From contig JAEWCC010000042.1 of assembly GCA_023390815.1 (NCBI GenBank), positions 1-5,676 on the forward strand: 5,676 nt of DNA. Reading direction: 5' to 3'. This DNA is from Bacillota bacterium. Lineage in GTDB: Bacteria; Bacillota; Clostridia; Christensenellales; SZUA-584. A program made the position numbers and the translations under genes. Below, one piece after another: positions 5,222 through 5,676 of this stretch (position 1 is the stretch's first letter; every line of letters starts with the position of its first letter). Under the pieces are notes generated by a model. The model made no database searches. It was not told where the DNA came from and worked only from the letters and a program-made list of their open reading frames with translations.

Positions 5222-5676
5222 TCGCCCAGCGCCTCTTCAATGTCGATCTGCTCCGTCGTGATGACGAGCACTTCTTCAAGATGCTGAAAGTCTACCCAGG
5301 GGGTAATGACCGCTTTGTTGCTCATTCCGTCGCTGCTCGGGCTCACCTCCGACACCTCGCCGATTCGGATGCCCTTGGGAAACACGCCCGAAAGGCCCGA
5401 TGTGATGACGGTGTCACCCGGTACAAGGTCGGCGTCAAGCGGCAGGTTAGAGAGCGTCAGCATTTTGGTGTCTTCGCCGAGCGAGACCGTGCCCGTCACA
5501 ATACCGTAATCACGCGTTCGCTCCACAACGGCATCGACGCCGCTCGAGGAGTCGATGATTGCAATCACGCGGCTGAAATTGGGTCCGCAGTCCACCACGC
5601 GCCCCACGAGGCCATCGCCTGTGACGACGGGCATGTCCACCTTGATGCCATCCTTTAAGCCTACGTTAATGACCAG
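5218..5676 (-). CDS. mreC: Cell shape-determining protein MreC, C-terminal part (runs off the window)
   Basis: The frame is open to the right edge, giving the last 152 residues; the start and the N-terminal membrane anchor and coiled coil lie outside. The visible part begins LVINVGLKDGIKVDMP and continues VVTGDGLVGRVV, which is the typical start of the extracellular MreC beta-barrel domain. It goes on through DSSSGVDAVVERTRDYGIVTG, LPLDADLVPGDTVITSGLSGVFPKGIRIGEV and FQHLEEVLVI, all family hallmarks. MreC links the cytoplasmic MreB/MreD part of the elongation complex to penicillin-binding proteins outside the membrane. The GTG at 5640 is an internal Val codon, not the start. The acidic end (EQIDIEEALGE) overlaps the mreD start. 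Confidence 0.92.
   Translation of the reverse strand: MVINVGLKDGIKVDMPVVTGDGLVGRVVDCGPNFSRVIAIIDSSSGVDAVVERTRDYGIVTGTVSLGEDTKMLTLSNLPLDADLVPGDTVITSGLSGVFPKGIRIGEVSEVSPSSDGMSNKAVITPWVDFQHLEEVLVITTEQIDIEEALGE

Noticed and set aside
5197..5658. 153-codon plus-strand frame opposite mreC/mreD
   Set aside because: It is antisense to clearly conserved MreC sequence and His/Arg/Ala-rich, as expected for a shadow frame.

Overview
This window looks like a chromosomal segment from a Gram-positive bacterium of the Firmicutes/Clostridia type. The evidence is the strong AAAAGGAG ribosome binding sites, an elongation-type mreC-mreD pair next to a LytR-CpsA-Psr (LCP) wall-polymer ligase, compact genes, and classic hairpin-plus-T-run terminators. 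Base composition looks moderately GC-rich (by eye, in the 50s percent), which would fit a gut-type Clostridia lineage better than a low-GC Clostridium or Bacillus. No species can be named from this sequence alone.

Layout, left to right. Two plus-strand genes (42-455 and 757-1188) encode related small membrane proteins with a YgaP-like/DUF2892 two-helix hairpin. They are separated by about 300 bp holding a terminator hairpin and two diverged copies of a roughly 32-bp palindrome-bearing repeat. A bidirectional terminator (1205-1226) separates them from a convergent minus-strand gene (1235-2365) for a 376-residue GNAT-fold protein of unknown substrate, which has a good promoter of its own at 2412-2439. 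A gene-poor stretch (2421-2701) follows. Next come a strong minus-strand terminator (2722-2748), a 622-residue LCP-family protein (2772-4640), mreD (4700-5221), and the 3' part of mreC, which runs off the right edge.

How the genes fit together. On the minus strand the order of transcription is mreC > mreD > LCP gene > terminator. mreC and mreD overlap by 4 bp (ATGA) and are surely co-translated. The LCP gene follows 59 bp later and may be read from the same transcript, from a promoter overlapping the mreD stop codon, or both. MreC and MreD are part of the rod-shape/elongasome complex. LCP enzymes attach polymers such as teichoic acid or capsule to peptidoglycan, so this is a cell-envelope cluster. 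The GNAT gene and the two DUF2892-like genes are separate transcription units, and nothing in the sequence ties them to envelope synthesis. I see no mobile element, CRISPR array, tRNA or rRNA gene. The least ordinary features are the duplicated membrane-protein gene with its conserved leader, the repeat pair between the copies, and the long basic cytoplasmic extension of the LCP protein.
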